A DNA stretch of 64,000 nt. It comes from DASXHY01 sp035552155 (GTDB taxonomy: Bacteria > Verrucomicrobiota > Verrucomicrobiia > Limisphaerales > DASXHY01). This document shows, one piece after another, positions 9,337 to 17,544 of the stretch (positions within the stretch are counted from its first letter, which is position 1; every line of letters begins with the position of its first letter). The notes under the pieces were generated by a model, which saw only the letters and a program-made list of their open reading frames with translations, had not been told where the DNA came from and made no database searches. The stretch spans positions 29,934-93,933 of the forward strand of contig DASZLX010000039.1 in the NCBI GenBank assembly GCA_035552155.1, given 5' to 3'. Position numbers and translations under genes: made by a program.

Positions 9337-9957
9337 ATGAGTTCGATGTTGAACCAACATGTTCTCGTCTTAAACCGTCTTTGGCAGGCGGTCAACATCT
9401 GCACGGCACGTCGCGCCCTCACGCTTCTGTTTCAAGGCCAGGCCCAGGCGGTTCTCAGTTCCGACGACGGCTCATTTCGCACCTATAATTTCACGCAATG
9501 GCACGATTTTTCGCTGCGCGAACCGCATCCCGAATCCATCAAAACTATTTCCTTCCGGATTCGGGTACCGCGAGTGATTCTGCTTGTGGTCTTCGATCGC
9601 ATGCCGAAAAAGGAAGTCAAGTTCACCCGGCACAACATTTTTGAGCGCGACAAAAACACCTGTCAATATTGCGGCCACGTGTTCGAGCGGAAAGATTTGA
9701 ATTTGGATCATGTGATCCCCAGAGACCGCGGCGGCCCAACCACGTGGGAAAACATCGTTTGCTCCTGCATCGAGTGCAACACACTCAAGGCCAATCGCAC
9801 CCCGCAAGAGGCCGGGATGCACCTTGTCCGCAAGCCGAAACGCCCGAAATGGCGGCCCTTCGTGCAGATCAACCTCAGCTTGCATCAGCACGATAGCTGG
9901 AAACATTTCGTGGACTTGGCCTACTGGAACGTGGAACTCGGCGAAGACGTGGCGTGA
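9337..9957 (+). CDS. HNH endonuclease family protein
   Basis: 206 residues from the ATG at 9337; a TTG at 9292 would overlap the promoter -35 box, so it is not used. The N-terminal half (about 5-95) is a conserved module of this HNH subfamily (LNQHVLVLNRLWQAVN...). The HNH core runs from about 100 to 160: zinc Cys109 and Cys112 in CQYCG, the LDHVIPRDRGG motif with His125, Asn139 in WENIVCSC, and the second Cys pair at 144 and 147, followed by KANRTP. Such proteins are widespread and chromosomal; the DNA target is unknown. The gene converges with the RelE-like gene, 6 bp away. Confidence 0.9.
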   Translation: MSSMLNQHVLVLNRLWQAVNICTARRALTLLFQGQAQAVLSSDDGSFRTYNFTQWHDFSLREPHPESIKTISFRIRVPRVILLVVFDRMPKKEVKFTRHNIFERDKNTCQYCGHVFERKDLNLDHVIPRDRGGPTTWENIVCSCIECNTLKANRTPQEAGMHLVRKPKRPKWRPFVQINLSLHQHDSWKHFVDLAYWNVELGEDVA

Positions 9958-9963
9958 GGCCGC

Positions 9964-10332
9964 TCAGACCTGCGCCGCTGACTTGGCGGCTTCGATCATT
10001 TCCCAGAATTTTGGATTCTGCTGCAACGCCGCATCCTCATCCATTTTGAGACCCGAACGGAACAGAAAATCCTTCAACGTATGGCGGCTGAGAATCCGAT
10101 GCACCACCACCCCGAGTTCGTGCTTCTCGAAATAAACGCGATAATCACCAATGCGAAACCGATGAAGGATCCTGCCGGCGCGCTCCAGCTTGCCGAACTC
10201 CTCCAACTCCGTCGTCATCACCTGTTGGGGCAAGCCGCGGAATTCACCGAGGATTTGCAACTGCAATTCCTTTGGCATCCTGGCCAGCTCCGCCGCACTA
10301 GTCGGATTAAAAATGATTTGAAATGAACGCAT
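9964..10332 (-). CDS. RelE/ParE-superfamily toxin-like protein
   Basis: 122 residues. The centre carries the RelE-type core: LERAGRILHRFRIGDYRVYFE, then VVHRILSRHT, matching the usual 'R..R.G.YRv.y' and 'V..v.hR' signatures of mRNA-interferase folds. Two features are odd. A C-terminal extension of about 30 residues follows the core, and no antitoxin gene is next to it on either side. Its start lies 6 bp from the tRNA-derived repeat that bounds the island. Before integration it would therefore have stood directly downstream of tRNA-Glu on the same strand. It may be a toxin with a distant antitoxin or a domesticated RelE-fold protein. Confidence 0.7.
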   Translation of the reverse strand: MRSFQIIFNPTSAAELARMPKELQLQILGEFRGLPQQVMTTELEEFGKLERAGRILHRFRIGDYRVYFEKHELGVVVHRILSRHTLKDFLFRSGLKMDEDAALQQNPKFWEMIEAAKSAAQV

Positions 10333-10337
10333 TGGGA

Positions 10338-10368
10338 TTGGTAGCGCGTACGGGAATCAAACCCATCT
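10338..10368. repeat. Left attachment-site copy: 3' end of tRNA-Glu
   Basis: Bases 10338-10358 are identical over 21 bp to 26471-26491, which cover the encoded CCA, the acceptor 3' strand and part of the T arm of tRNA-Glu. The match continues with two mismatches to about 10368. The rest of the tRNA (anticodon and D arms) is absent, so this is a fragment. Same orientation as the intact gene, as expected for att sites flanking an integrated element. Confidence 0.75.
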
Positions 10369-10438
10369 CCAGCGATACCTTTTTAAGTCGTTGATTTACA
10401 ACGCTACGCGTTTCGAAAAAACGCAATTTCTTGAACTT

Positions 10439-10461
10439 TTTATTCTCACTTTTATTCTCAC
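10439..10461. repeat. Direct repeat before the integrase stump
   Basis: TTTATTCTCAC occurs at 10439-10449 and again at 10451-10461 (12-bp period), just before the ATG at 10466. It could be an arm-type recombinase site or part of the old int leader. Confidence 0.4.
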
Positions 10462-10465
10462 CTGT

Positions 10466-10714
10466 ATGGCGAGCATCGTAAAACGAAAGAAATCAAAATT
10501 CTGGACGGCCTGCTACACCAGCCACGATGGCCGCCAACTGAAGCGTTCTACCAAGTCCACCGACAAGAATCAAGCGCTTGAAATTGCCCTCAATTTTGAG
10601 CGTGTTGAAAAGCAGGCCAAACAGGGAGCGCTCACCTCGGCCAAATCAAAAAGGGTTTTCAATGACGTATCCGAAAAGGTCACCGGCGATATTTTGGAAG
10701 GCCAAACGAAAGTA
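10466..10714 (+). pseudogene. Truncated tyrosine recombinase (integrase) N-terminus
   Basis: About 83 codons starting MASIVKRKKSKFWTACYT, then DGRQLKRSTKSTDKNQALEIA. This is the characteristic N-terminal arm-binding region of Verrucomicrobia phage-type integrases, which normally continue into a core-binding domain and a catalytic domain with R...HxxR...Y. Here the similarity ends after about 75 residues and the frame runs, without any stop, into the response-regulator domain of the next gene. The catalytic part is missing. It lies 107 bp from the tRNA-derived att copy. It may be a dead remnant or the N-terminus of a fusion protein with the kinase. Confidence 0.75.
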
Positions 10715-11863
10715 ATGAAAACCGGAACTCACAATGGGTCTTTGCAAATCCTGCAATTGGAGGACAGCCTGGATGATCGGCATTTAACGCGGTCAACCTT
10801 GGACAAGGACGGGGTCGAATGCAAAATTCGGACGGTAGCAACTCGAGACGAATTCGAGTCGGCAATCAAAGAAGTCAATTTTGACCTGATCATTTCGGAT
10901 TATACTCTCCCTTTCTATGATGGAAAGTCGGCGCTTGATGTGGCGCGGAAATTTCAGCCAGAGACGCCGTTTATTCTACTCTCTGGGACCATAGGCGAAG
11001 AACGTGCGGTGGAATTTCTGAAAAGTGGCGCGGCAGATTGCGTATTGAAAGACAATCTGGAAAGGCTTGGACCTGCGGTTCGTCGGGCGTTGCTGGAAGC
11101 CGAGGAGCGGGCCAAACGGAAACAAGCGGAAGAAGCTCTCAAAGTCCAGGCGGCGCAATTGCGTGCGCTGGCAGCGCGCCTTCAGGCCAGCCGCGAAGAA
11201 GAACGCATTCGCATTTCCCGTGAAATTCATGACGAATTTGGGCACGTCCTGGCGTCACAAAAATTCGCTCTGACGTGGATCCAACAACAAGTGGAAACTT
11301 TGAAGCCATCCGGTTCTCGCGATCAAATTCTCGAAAAAGTTGACTACCTAAAAAAGCTCGCGGACGAAACCGCAAACCGCGTTCGAAAGTTATGCACCGA
11401 ACTGCGTCCGTCCATTCTCGATGATCTGGGTTTGTTGGTGGCCCTCGAATGGCAGGCGCGAGAATTCCAGACGCGAACAAATATACGCTGTGAATTCGTT
11501 CAACATCTCGATGCGGTGGATCTCGATAGTGAGAAATCAACTGCGGTGTTTCGCATTTTTCAAGAGATTCTGACCAATGTGGCGCGGCATTCGAAGGCTT
11601 CGAAGGTTCGGGTCACACTAAAAGCAGGAAAGAATCGGCTTCTGCTCCAGATAAAGGACAACGGTTGCGGATTCAGCAAGGGCAGTCTCGCCGACGGCGG
11701 ATCACTGGGAATTCTGGGCATGCATGAACGTGCGGCGCTCTTTGATGGCGAGTTGGTTATCCAAAGCGCACCCGGCAAAGGCACCGCGGTCACGGTCTCG
11801 GTTCCGATGGCTTTATCCGATGCCAAACAGGTTCTGCGCAAAAGAAAGGACTCCGTCAGATGA
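10715..11863 (+). CDS. Receiver-histidine kinase protein (REC-HisKA_3-HATPase)
   Basis: 382 residues from the ATG at 10715, although the frame is open upstream through the integrase stump. A receiver domain (about 10-125, phospho-acceptor Asp62 in IISDYTLP) is followed by a coiled coil and a NarX/DesK-type HisKA_3 dimerisation helix with His172 in REIHDEFGH. A compact HATPase follows, with NVARHSKA (N box), DNGCGF and GILGMHERA. It is cytoplasmic, with no membrane segment. The ATGA overlap with the NarL-type regulator at 11860 makes the pair a clear cognate two-component system. The N-terminal receiver suggests control by an upstream phosphorelay. Confidence 0.88.
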   Translation: MKTGTHNGSLQILQLEDSLDDRHLTRSTLDKDGVECKIRTVATRDEFESAIKEVNFDLIISDYTLPFYDGKSALDVARKFQPETPFILLSGTIGEERAVEFLKSGAADCVLKDNLERLGPAVRRALLEAEERAKRKQAEEALKVQAAQLRALAARLQASREEERIRISREIHDEFGHVLASQKFALTWIQQQVETLKPSGSRDQILEKVDYLKKLADETANRVRKLCTELRPSILDDLGLLVALEWQAREFQTRTNIRCEFVQHLDAVDLDSEKSTAVFRIFQEILTNVARHSKASKVRVTLKAGKNRLLLQIKDNGCGFSKGSLADGGSLGILGMHERAALFDGELVIQSAPGKGTAVTVSVPMALSDAKQVLRKRKDSVR

Positions 11864-12546
11864 GCGCTGGTCCCAAGAAAGTGCCTGAGAGTCCGTCTGG
11901 AAGTTCACGCTCACCACTCCGCGTTTTAATCGTTGACGATCATGCCGTCATGCGAGACGGTCTCAAGCAAATGCTCGCCAAGAAATTTTCCGACGCCACT
12001 TTTGGGGAGGCGAGTAACGCGCAGGGAGCCCTTGAGCTTCTCGACAGCGCGACGTGGGATGTCATGCTCCTCGACCTGGCTATGCCCGGGCGCGGCGGAC
12101 TTGAAGTATTGAGTCAACTCAAGGACATCCAACCGACGACCAAGACCATTGTGCTGACGATGCATTCAATAGATCAATATGCAGTGCGGGTTTTGAAACT
12201 GGGGGCCAGCGGTTACCTGACCAAAGAGAGTGCTTCAGACGAGGTTATCGCCGCCGTCGAAAAGGTTTTGACCGGAGGCAAGTACGTGACCACAGCGCTG
12301 GCCGAAAAGCTGATGTCGGAATTGGGCACGGCCTCCGATAAAAAGCCGCATGAACTTTTATCCGATCGCGAATATCAGGTTTTGTTGCAATTAGCCTCGG
12401 GCAAGACGGTAAAAGAAATTGGAACTGAACTGTCATTGAGCATGAAGACTATCAGCACGTATCGCACACGTATTTTTAAGAAACTGAAGTTCAAATCCAA
12501 CGCCGATGTGGTTCGTTATGGGATAAGCGAGAAGTTAGTGAAGTAA
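11860..12546 (+). CDS. NarL/FixJ-family response regulator
   Basis: 228 residues. The receiver domain (about 20-135) has the acidic pair in VDDH and phospho-acceptor Asp72 in LLDLAMPGRGG, and the switch Lys in YLTKES. A LuxR-type helix-turn-helix spans about 160-222 (LSDREYQVLLQLASGKTVKEIG...ST YRTRIFKKL). It is the only clear DNA-binding output protein in the island and so probably its main transcriptional effector. The start codon overlaps the kinase stop (ATGA). Target genes are unknown. Confidence 0.93.
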   Translation: MSAGPKKVPESPSGSSRSPLRVLIVDDHAVMRDGLKQMLAKKFSDATFGEASNAQGALELLDSATWDVMLLDLAMPGRGGLEVLSQLKDIQPTTKTIVLTMHSIDQYAVRVLKLGASGYLTKESASDEVIAAVEKVLTGGKYVTTALAEKLMSELGTASDKKPHELLSDREYQVLLQLASGKTVKEIGTELSLSMKTISTYRTRIFKKLKFKSNADVVRYGISEKLVK

Positions 12547-12658
12547 TCTGCGGGCGATTCCACCCTTCGGCAACCGTTTCGGATCATTTCTCAAACATCC
12601 TCCCCTTGGTAGGACTGGGTCCTACACAACAATCAGAGTTTTCTCACGAGCACCCGGC

Positions 12659-13072
12659 GTGGCAATCGCTCTTTTCGGAGACGTGCGAAACGCAGTGAAA
12701 GGAAAGTCGGCGAAACGGCTCCGCGTATTGATTGCGGAAGATTCGGGAGAGACGCGCAAACACCTAAGAGAACTCTGCTCCACACTGCCTCGGTTGCACG
12801 TCGTCGGCGAAGCAACGAATGGTCTCGAAGCCATTGAAGCTGTCCGCAATTTAAAACCGGATGTCCTGACCTTGGACATTCATATGCCTAAAGCTAATGG
12901 CCTCGAAGTATTGCGCACGATCCGGGGGCAGGATGTCCCGCGAGTTGTCATCGTGCTCACCGCATTTTTGAACATTTTCTACCGGGAACGTTGCAAGCAA
13001 CTGATGCCGATCCATTCTTTTGATAAAATCACGGAATTTGACCGCTTTCTGGAACTGTTGAAATCCCTTTGA
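12659..13072 (+). CDS. Stand-alone receiver domain protein
   Basis: 137 residues from a GTG at 12659. There is no good ribosome site, and GTGs at 12683 and 12695 are also possible. One receiver domain fills the protein: RVLIAEDSGETR, then phospho-acceptor Asp73 in LTLDIHMPKANG, then the conserved Thr in VVIVLTA. The usual Lys near the C-terminal switch is present in FDKITEFD. There is no output domain, so it probably acts as a phosphorelay intermediate or by protein contact, in the manner of CheY or Spo0F. Its gap of 112 bp from the NarL gene suggests a second transcription unit. Confidence 0.82.
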   Translation: MAIALFGDVRNAVKGKSAKRLRVLIAEDSGETRKHLRELCSTLPRLHVVGEATNGLEAIEAVRNLKPDVLTLDIHMPKANGLEVLRTIRGQDVPRVVIVLTAFLNIFYRERCKQLMPIHSFDKITEFDRFLELLKSL

Positions 13073-13087
13073 TCCACACCACTCCGG

Positions 13088-13744
13088 ATGAACACAAAAT
13101 ATACAAGCTTCCGGACGAGCAGCTGGCAGCTGCCTTCCACGTTGATTGCAGTTGTGCTTTGGCTGTCGGCGGTTGTCATGGGGATGGCCCTGATTCTTCG
13201 TCATGCCAACACCCCCGGGGCTCAAAGCGAAACTCCATTGCATTGGCCCATGGGAAGCCGGATCTCGCTCGCGTCCAACCAACCGACGTTGATCATGTTT
13301 GCTCATCCCCGTTGTCCGTGCACCCGGGCCAGTTTGGCTGAATTGGATAGTTTAGTAGCGAATTGCCGTGGCTATTTCAGTGCGCAAGTATGGTTTATTA
13401 AGCCGGCTGGCACCGACAATGATTGGACAAATTCTTCGATCTGGCACCAGGCCGCTGCGATTCCCGGCGTGGCCATTTACTGCGACGATAACGAAATTGA
13501 GAGCCGCCGATTCCATGCTGAAACTTCGGGACACACAGTGCTTTATAATCAAAAGGGAGTCTTACTGTTTCAAGGCGGAATTACCGCTTCCAGAGGGCAT
13601 TTGGGCGACAATGCGGGATTGAGCGCATTGGAGCAGCTATTGCGGCGCACGATTACCAACCAGATCCAAACCAAGGTTTTCGGCTGCCCCCTTTACTCTA
13701 AATCTCGTCCTCAAGGAGAGACGCCATGCACCCCGCCAAAATAG
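13088..13744 (+). CDS. Membrane-anchored thioredoxin-fold protein, RedB-like
   Basis: 218 residues with one N-terminal membrane anchor (about 17-38, LIAVVLWLSAVVMGMALIL) and an extracytoplasmic domain. That domain contains MFAHPRCPCTRASLAEL at about 70-86, a CPC-type active-site motif in the place of the CxxC of thioredoxin-like proteins. It resembles proteins annotated as RedB in myxobacteria and Verrucomicrobia. The gene starts 15 bp after the receiver gene and its end overlaps the following sensor kinase by 19 bp. That coupling suggests it feeds a redox or thiol signal to the kinase, which is inference. Confidence 0.7.
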   Translation: MNTKYTSFRTSSWQLPSTLIAVVLWLSAVVMGMALILRHANTPGAQSETPLHWPMGSRISLASNQPTLIMFAHPRCPCTRASLAELDSLVANCRGYFSAQVWFIKPAGTDNDWTNSSIWHQAAAIPGVAIYCDDNEIESRRFHAETSGHTVLYNQKGVLLFQGGITASRGHLGDNAGLSALEQLLRRTITNQIQTKVFGCPLYSKSRPQGETPCTPPK

Positions 13745-15672
13745 ACAAATCCCTCGAACGGGCCAAATCGGAGCGCGCTGCGGAATTATTTAGTGAAGCA
13801 GAGTATTCCCTTCATCAAGGGACAGATCGGTTGTTCGCCAAGCTGATGTTATTTCAGTGGCTGGGGGGAATGGCCGCGGCTCTTCTAATTTCGCCTAAAA
13901 CCTGGATTGGCGGCACGAGTGAGATACACGCTCACGTTTGGGCTTCCGTTTTTCTGGGAGGCGTGATTGCTTTCTTACCCATCTATCTCGCCTGGAAACA
14001 ACCGGGCGGTCTGGCCACGCGCCACACAATCGCGGTGGCACAAATGCTTTTTTCGGCACTGCTAATCGATTTAACAGGAGGCCGAATTGAAACCCACTTC
14101 CACATTTTTGGATCGCTCGCGTTTCTCGCGTTCTATCGTGATCCGAAGGTTCTGATTTCGGCAACCGTTGTCGTGGCACTGGATCACATGATCCGAGGCA
14201 TTTTCTGGCCGCAATCTGTTTTTGGCATTTTGACCTCCAGCGACTGGCGTTGGGTGGAGCACGCAGGCTGGGTCGTTTTCGAAAACACGTTTCTGCTCCT
14301 TTCCATTCGGCAAAGCCTGAACGAAATGCATGCGGTGGCCGAACGGCAGGCGGCGCTGGAAAACATCAATACCAACATCGAGCGGCAGGTGATCGCCCGG
14401 ACAGCGGAGTTGACGGCCGAAATTGGGGAACGCGAAAGGGTCGAGCAGGCGTTGCGCGAATCGCAGGGTCTCTATCACTCCCTGGTGGAGGAACTGCCCA
14501 TCAGTGTTTATCGCAAGAATGCCGTGGGTGATTTTGTGTTCGCGAATTCCAACTTCTGCAAAGTGCGGGGCCTGACCCTGGAGCAAATTCTCGGCAAAAC
14601 TGCAGCCGCACCGACGGCTGAAGACGTCGCGGACGCCAGGAACAATCAGCATGAAAAGATTATGCGAACCGGCCAATCGATTGAATTGGAAGAAAGCTTT
14701 CCCAACTTGAGCGGCGGAACGAATTATTTCCATGCCATCAAGTTGCCCGTCCGCGACGCGACCGGCCAGATCGTCGGCTCTCAGGGAATTCACATTGATA
14801 TCACCGAGCGGAAGCAAGCCGAGCAACAGCTTGGCCTGCTTCATAAGCAATTGGTGGACGCATCCCGGCAGGCGGGAATGGCAGAGGTCGCCACGAGCGT
14901 TCTTCATAACGTTGGGAACGTTCTCAACAGTGTCAACGTATCGGGATCGCTGATCTCGGAGCGGATGCGGAGTTCCAAAGTATCGAACGTTTCTAGAATT
15001 GCCGATTTGTTGCAAAAACAGGAAAACGATTTGGGAAATTTCTTCACGAATGATCCGAACGGAAAGAAATTGCCAAATTATATCACCCAGCTCGCTTCCG
15101 CTCTGAATGAAGAGCGAGACCTCATTCTGCGCGAAGTTGACTCATTGTCTGGGAACATCAGCCACATCAAGGAAATCGTCACCATGCAACAAACCTATGC
15201 GAAGTCTGCGGGCGTTATCGAAACATTGAAAGTGACCGATCTGGTGGAAGACGCCATTCGCATGAACGCGGGGGCGATGAATCGGCACCAGGTAAAAATC
15301 GTGTGCGAATTCGCCGAAGTGCCTGCGATTCCGACAGACCGTCACAAGATTCTCCAGATCCTTGTGAACGTGCTGCGCAACGCAAAATATGCATGCGACG
15401 ATTCCGGACGGAGCGATAAGCAAATTACCGTGCGAATCCACCATGGCGAAGGTCATGTGGTGATATCCGTTGCCGACAATGGCATTGGTATCCCGCCCGA
15501 AAACCTGACCCGCATTTTCAATCACGGGTTTACGACGCGCAAAGACGGTCACGGTTTTGGCCTTCACAGCGGGGCGCTGTCAGCCAAAGAACTGGGCGGG
15601 TCACTGGTTGTGTCCAGTGAAGGAACTGGTAAAGGAGCCACCTTCACGCTTGATCTACCCCTAAACCAATAA
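13726..15672 (+). CDS. Integral-membrane PAS sensor histidine kinase
   Basis: 648 residues. Five or six membrane segments occupy about 40-195, with the conserved signature GGRIETHFHIFGSLAFLAFYRD cut here as THFHIF...FYRD; this His-rich module is shared by membrane kinases and diguanylate cyclases of several phyla. A coiled coil, a PAS domain (about 245-365) and a short helix follow. The phospho-acceptor region reads VLHNVGNVLNSV rather than the usual HE-x-R-x-P, a known variant H box. The HATPase covers about 505-645 (DNGIGIPPEN, GHGFGLHSGA). It is translationally coupled to the RedB-like gene and lies 11 bp before the hybrid kinase. Confidence 0.9.
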   Translation: MHPAKIDKSLERAKSERAAELFSEAEYSLHQGTDRLFAKLMLFQWLGGMAAALLISPKTWIGGTSEIHAHVWASVFLGGVIAFLPIYLAWKQPGGLATRHTIAVAQMLFSALLIDLTGGRIETHFHIFGSLAFLAFYRDPKVLISATVVVALDHMIRGIFWPQSVFGILTSSDWRWVEHAGWVVFENTFLLLSIRQSLNEMHAVAERQAALENINTNIERQVIARTAELTAEIGERERVEQALRESQGLYHSLVEELPISVYRKNAVGDFVFANSNFCKVRGLTLEQILGKTAAAPTAEDVADARNNQHEKIMRTGQSIELEESFPNLSGGTNYFHAIKLPVRDATGQIVGSQGIHIDITERKQAEQQLGLLHKQLVDASRQAGMAEVATSVLHNVGNVLNSVNVSGSLISERMRSSKVSNVSRIADLLQKQENDLGNFFTNDPNGKKLPNYITQLASALNEERDLILREVDSLSGNISHIKEIVTMQQTYAKSAGVIETLKVTDLVEDAIRMNAGAMNRHQVKIVCEFAEVPAIPTDRHKILQILVNVLRNAKYACDDSGRSDKQITVRIHHGEGHVVISVADNGIGIPPENLTRIFNHGFTTRKDGHGFGLHSGALSAKELGGSLVVSSEGTGKGATFTLDLPLNQ

Positions 15673-15683
15673 GCAAAAACTTT

Positions 15684-17528
15684 ATGAATTTCAGCCCGGA
15701 TCAAAACGGTCGCATCCTGATCATCGATGATAATAAAGCCATCCACGATGACTTCCGAAAAATATTAACCCGCTCTGGATTGTCGGCTGCGAGCATGAAC
15801 GCAGCCGAAGCTGAACTGTTCGGCACCGAAGTGACAGAATCCCGCACGCCCAATTTTGAAATCGATTGCGCCTCTCAAGGCAAAGAAGGCCTCGATTTGA
15901 TTGAGGAGAGTCTCCGGCAAAAACGTCCGTATGCCATGGCCTTCGTGGATGTCCGCATGCCTCCCGGCTGGGACGGCATCGAAACGACCGCTAAAATCTG
16001 GGAAAAATATCCCGACCTGCAAGTCGTCATTTGCACGGCATATTCGGATTATTCCTGGGAGGAAATGGCCAAACGGCTGAACTATTCCGACCGGCTGGTA
16101 ATCTTAAAAAAACCGTTCGATACGATCGAGGTTTTACAACTAGCTGCGTCCATGAGCGCGAAGTGGCGGCTATCTCAGCAAGCCAAATTACGCATGCGCG
16201 ATCTGGAGAACCTTGTCCAGGAGCGCACGACTGTCCTGCAAAAAACCAACGCCGACCTTGTTATCGCCAATGAGTTGCTGCAGATCGCGCGAGAAAAAAC
16301 CCAACAGATGGCTGAGGCCGCATTCTCGGCCAGCCGGGCCAAGGGGGATTTTCTGGCGAATATGAGTCATGAAATCCGCACGCCGATGAACGGCGTCATT
16401 GGTGTCACCAATCTTTTGCTGGACACACAGCTGACTCGCGAACAACGCGATTTTGCGGAAACGATCCGCACGAGTGGGGAGGCGCTGCTGACCTTGATCA
16501 ACGACATTCTCGATTTCTCGAAAATCGAAGCGGGGAAAATGACGGTGGAAAAAGTAGATTTTGATTTGCGCGAGGTCATGATGAGCTCGGTGACTTTGTT
16601 AACACCGCGCGCCCAGGCATGCGGCCTCGCGCTCACGCATTCACTCGGGGAAGGTATTCCCGCTACTCTCGCGGGTGACCCATCCCGATTGCGGCAGATC
16701 CTCCTGAATCTGCTGGGGAATGGCATCAAGTTCACGAAGACCGGATCTGTGTCCCTGCAAATCACCCAGCTGGAAGAAACGGACAATGACCTTCGATTGA
16801 AATTCACTGTCCGCGACACGGGTATTGGCATTCCTGAAAGCGTTCAAAAAGCTCTATTTCAACCATTCACCCAGGGGAACACATCCACCACGCGCGAGTT
16901 CGGCGGCACTGGTTTGGGGTTGGCGATTTGTCGCCGGCTCGTCGAATTAATGGGCGGCGAAATCGCCGTGGAGAGCATGCTAGGTCAGGGCTCCACGTTC
17001 TGGTTCACGCTCCGTTTGGCAAAGACAAAATCCTCTGGTGCGCAGGCCGGAGTGGGCGTGGCGATAAAAGCCGCCGGCGCTGGCTCGATGCTTCCGAACG
17101 GTATAACCGTATTGTTAGCCGAAGATAACAAGATCAACCAAATGGTTGGGGTGAGACAGTTGAAGAAACTGGGCTTCGCAGTGGAAGTTGCAGAAACCGG
17201 GACTCAAGCGGTCGAAACCTGGCTGAAAATGAGATATCCCATTATTCTCATGGACTGTCAGATGCCCGAAATGGATGGCTACAAGGCGACTCAAAAAATC
17301 CGCGAGTTGGAACAGGAGCGTAGCCTCCCCCACACCTTCATCATAGCCATGACCGCGCACGCGATGCAGGGAGATCGCGAACTGTGTCTCGCGGCCGGTA
17401 TGGACGACTACCTTTCAAAACCCGTGAATGTTGGAGAACTGAAATCAAAATTGGACCGGGCAGAATCGTATCAGGAAGCAATCGCAAACCGAATGATACC
17501 GCAGGCGATGGAAAAAGCATCTCGCTAA
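15684..17528 (+). CDS. Hybrid histidine kinase REC-HisKA-HATPase-REC
   Basis: 614 residues, soluble. The N-terminal receiver is unusually long (about 8-160). It has an insertion of roughly 25 residues between its first helix and third strand; the phospho-acceptor is Asp89 in FVDVRMPPGWDG and the switch Lys is in LKKPFD. A coiled coil leads to HisKA with His229 in ANMSHEIRTPMNG, then HATPase (about 335-445) and a second receiver with Asp524 in LMDCQMPEMDG. It is a phosphorelay hub, taking phosphate at one receiver and passing it on from the other. Its first receiver is closely related to that of the next gene. Confidence 0.93.
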   Translation: MNFSPDQNGRILIIDDNKAIHDDFRKILTRSGLSAASMNAAEAELFGTEVTESRTPNFEIDCASQGKEGLDLIEESLRQKRPYAMAFVDVRMPPGWDGIETTAKIWEKYPDLQVVICTAYSDYSWEEMAKRLNYSDRLVILKKPFDTIEVLQLAASMSAKWRLSQQAKLRMRDLENLVQERTTVLQKTNADLVIANELLQIAREKTQQMAEAAFSASRAKGDFLANMSHEIRTPMNGVIGVTNLLLDTQLTREQRDFAETIRTSGEALLTLINDILDFSKIEAGKMTVEKVDFDLREVMMSSVTLLTPRAQACGLALTHSLGEGIPATLAGDPSRLRQILLNLLGNGIKFTKTGSVSLQITQLEETDNDLRLKFTVRDTGIGIPESVQKALFQPFTQGNTSTTREFGGTGLGLAICRRLVELMGGEIAVESMLGQGSTFWFTLRLAKTKSSGAQAGVGVAIKAAGAGSMLPNGITVLLAEDNKINQMVGVRQLKKLGFAVEVAETGTQAVETWLKMRYPIILMDCQMPEMDGYKATQKIRELEQERSLPHTFIIAMTAHAMQGDRELCLAAGMDDYLSKPVNVGELKSKLDRAESYQEAIANRMIPQAMEKASR

Positions 17529-17544
17529 GGCATGAAGAAACGAA

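Noticed and set aside
10339..10412. A possible second tRNA gene at the left island boundary
   Set aside because: Only the 3' 25-30 bases match tRNA-Glu. The facing sequence does not form the 5' acceptor strand, D arm or an anticodon stem.
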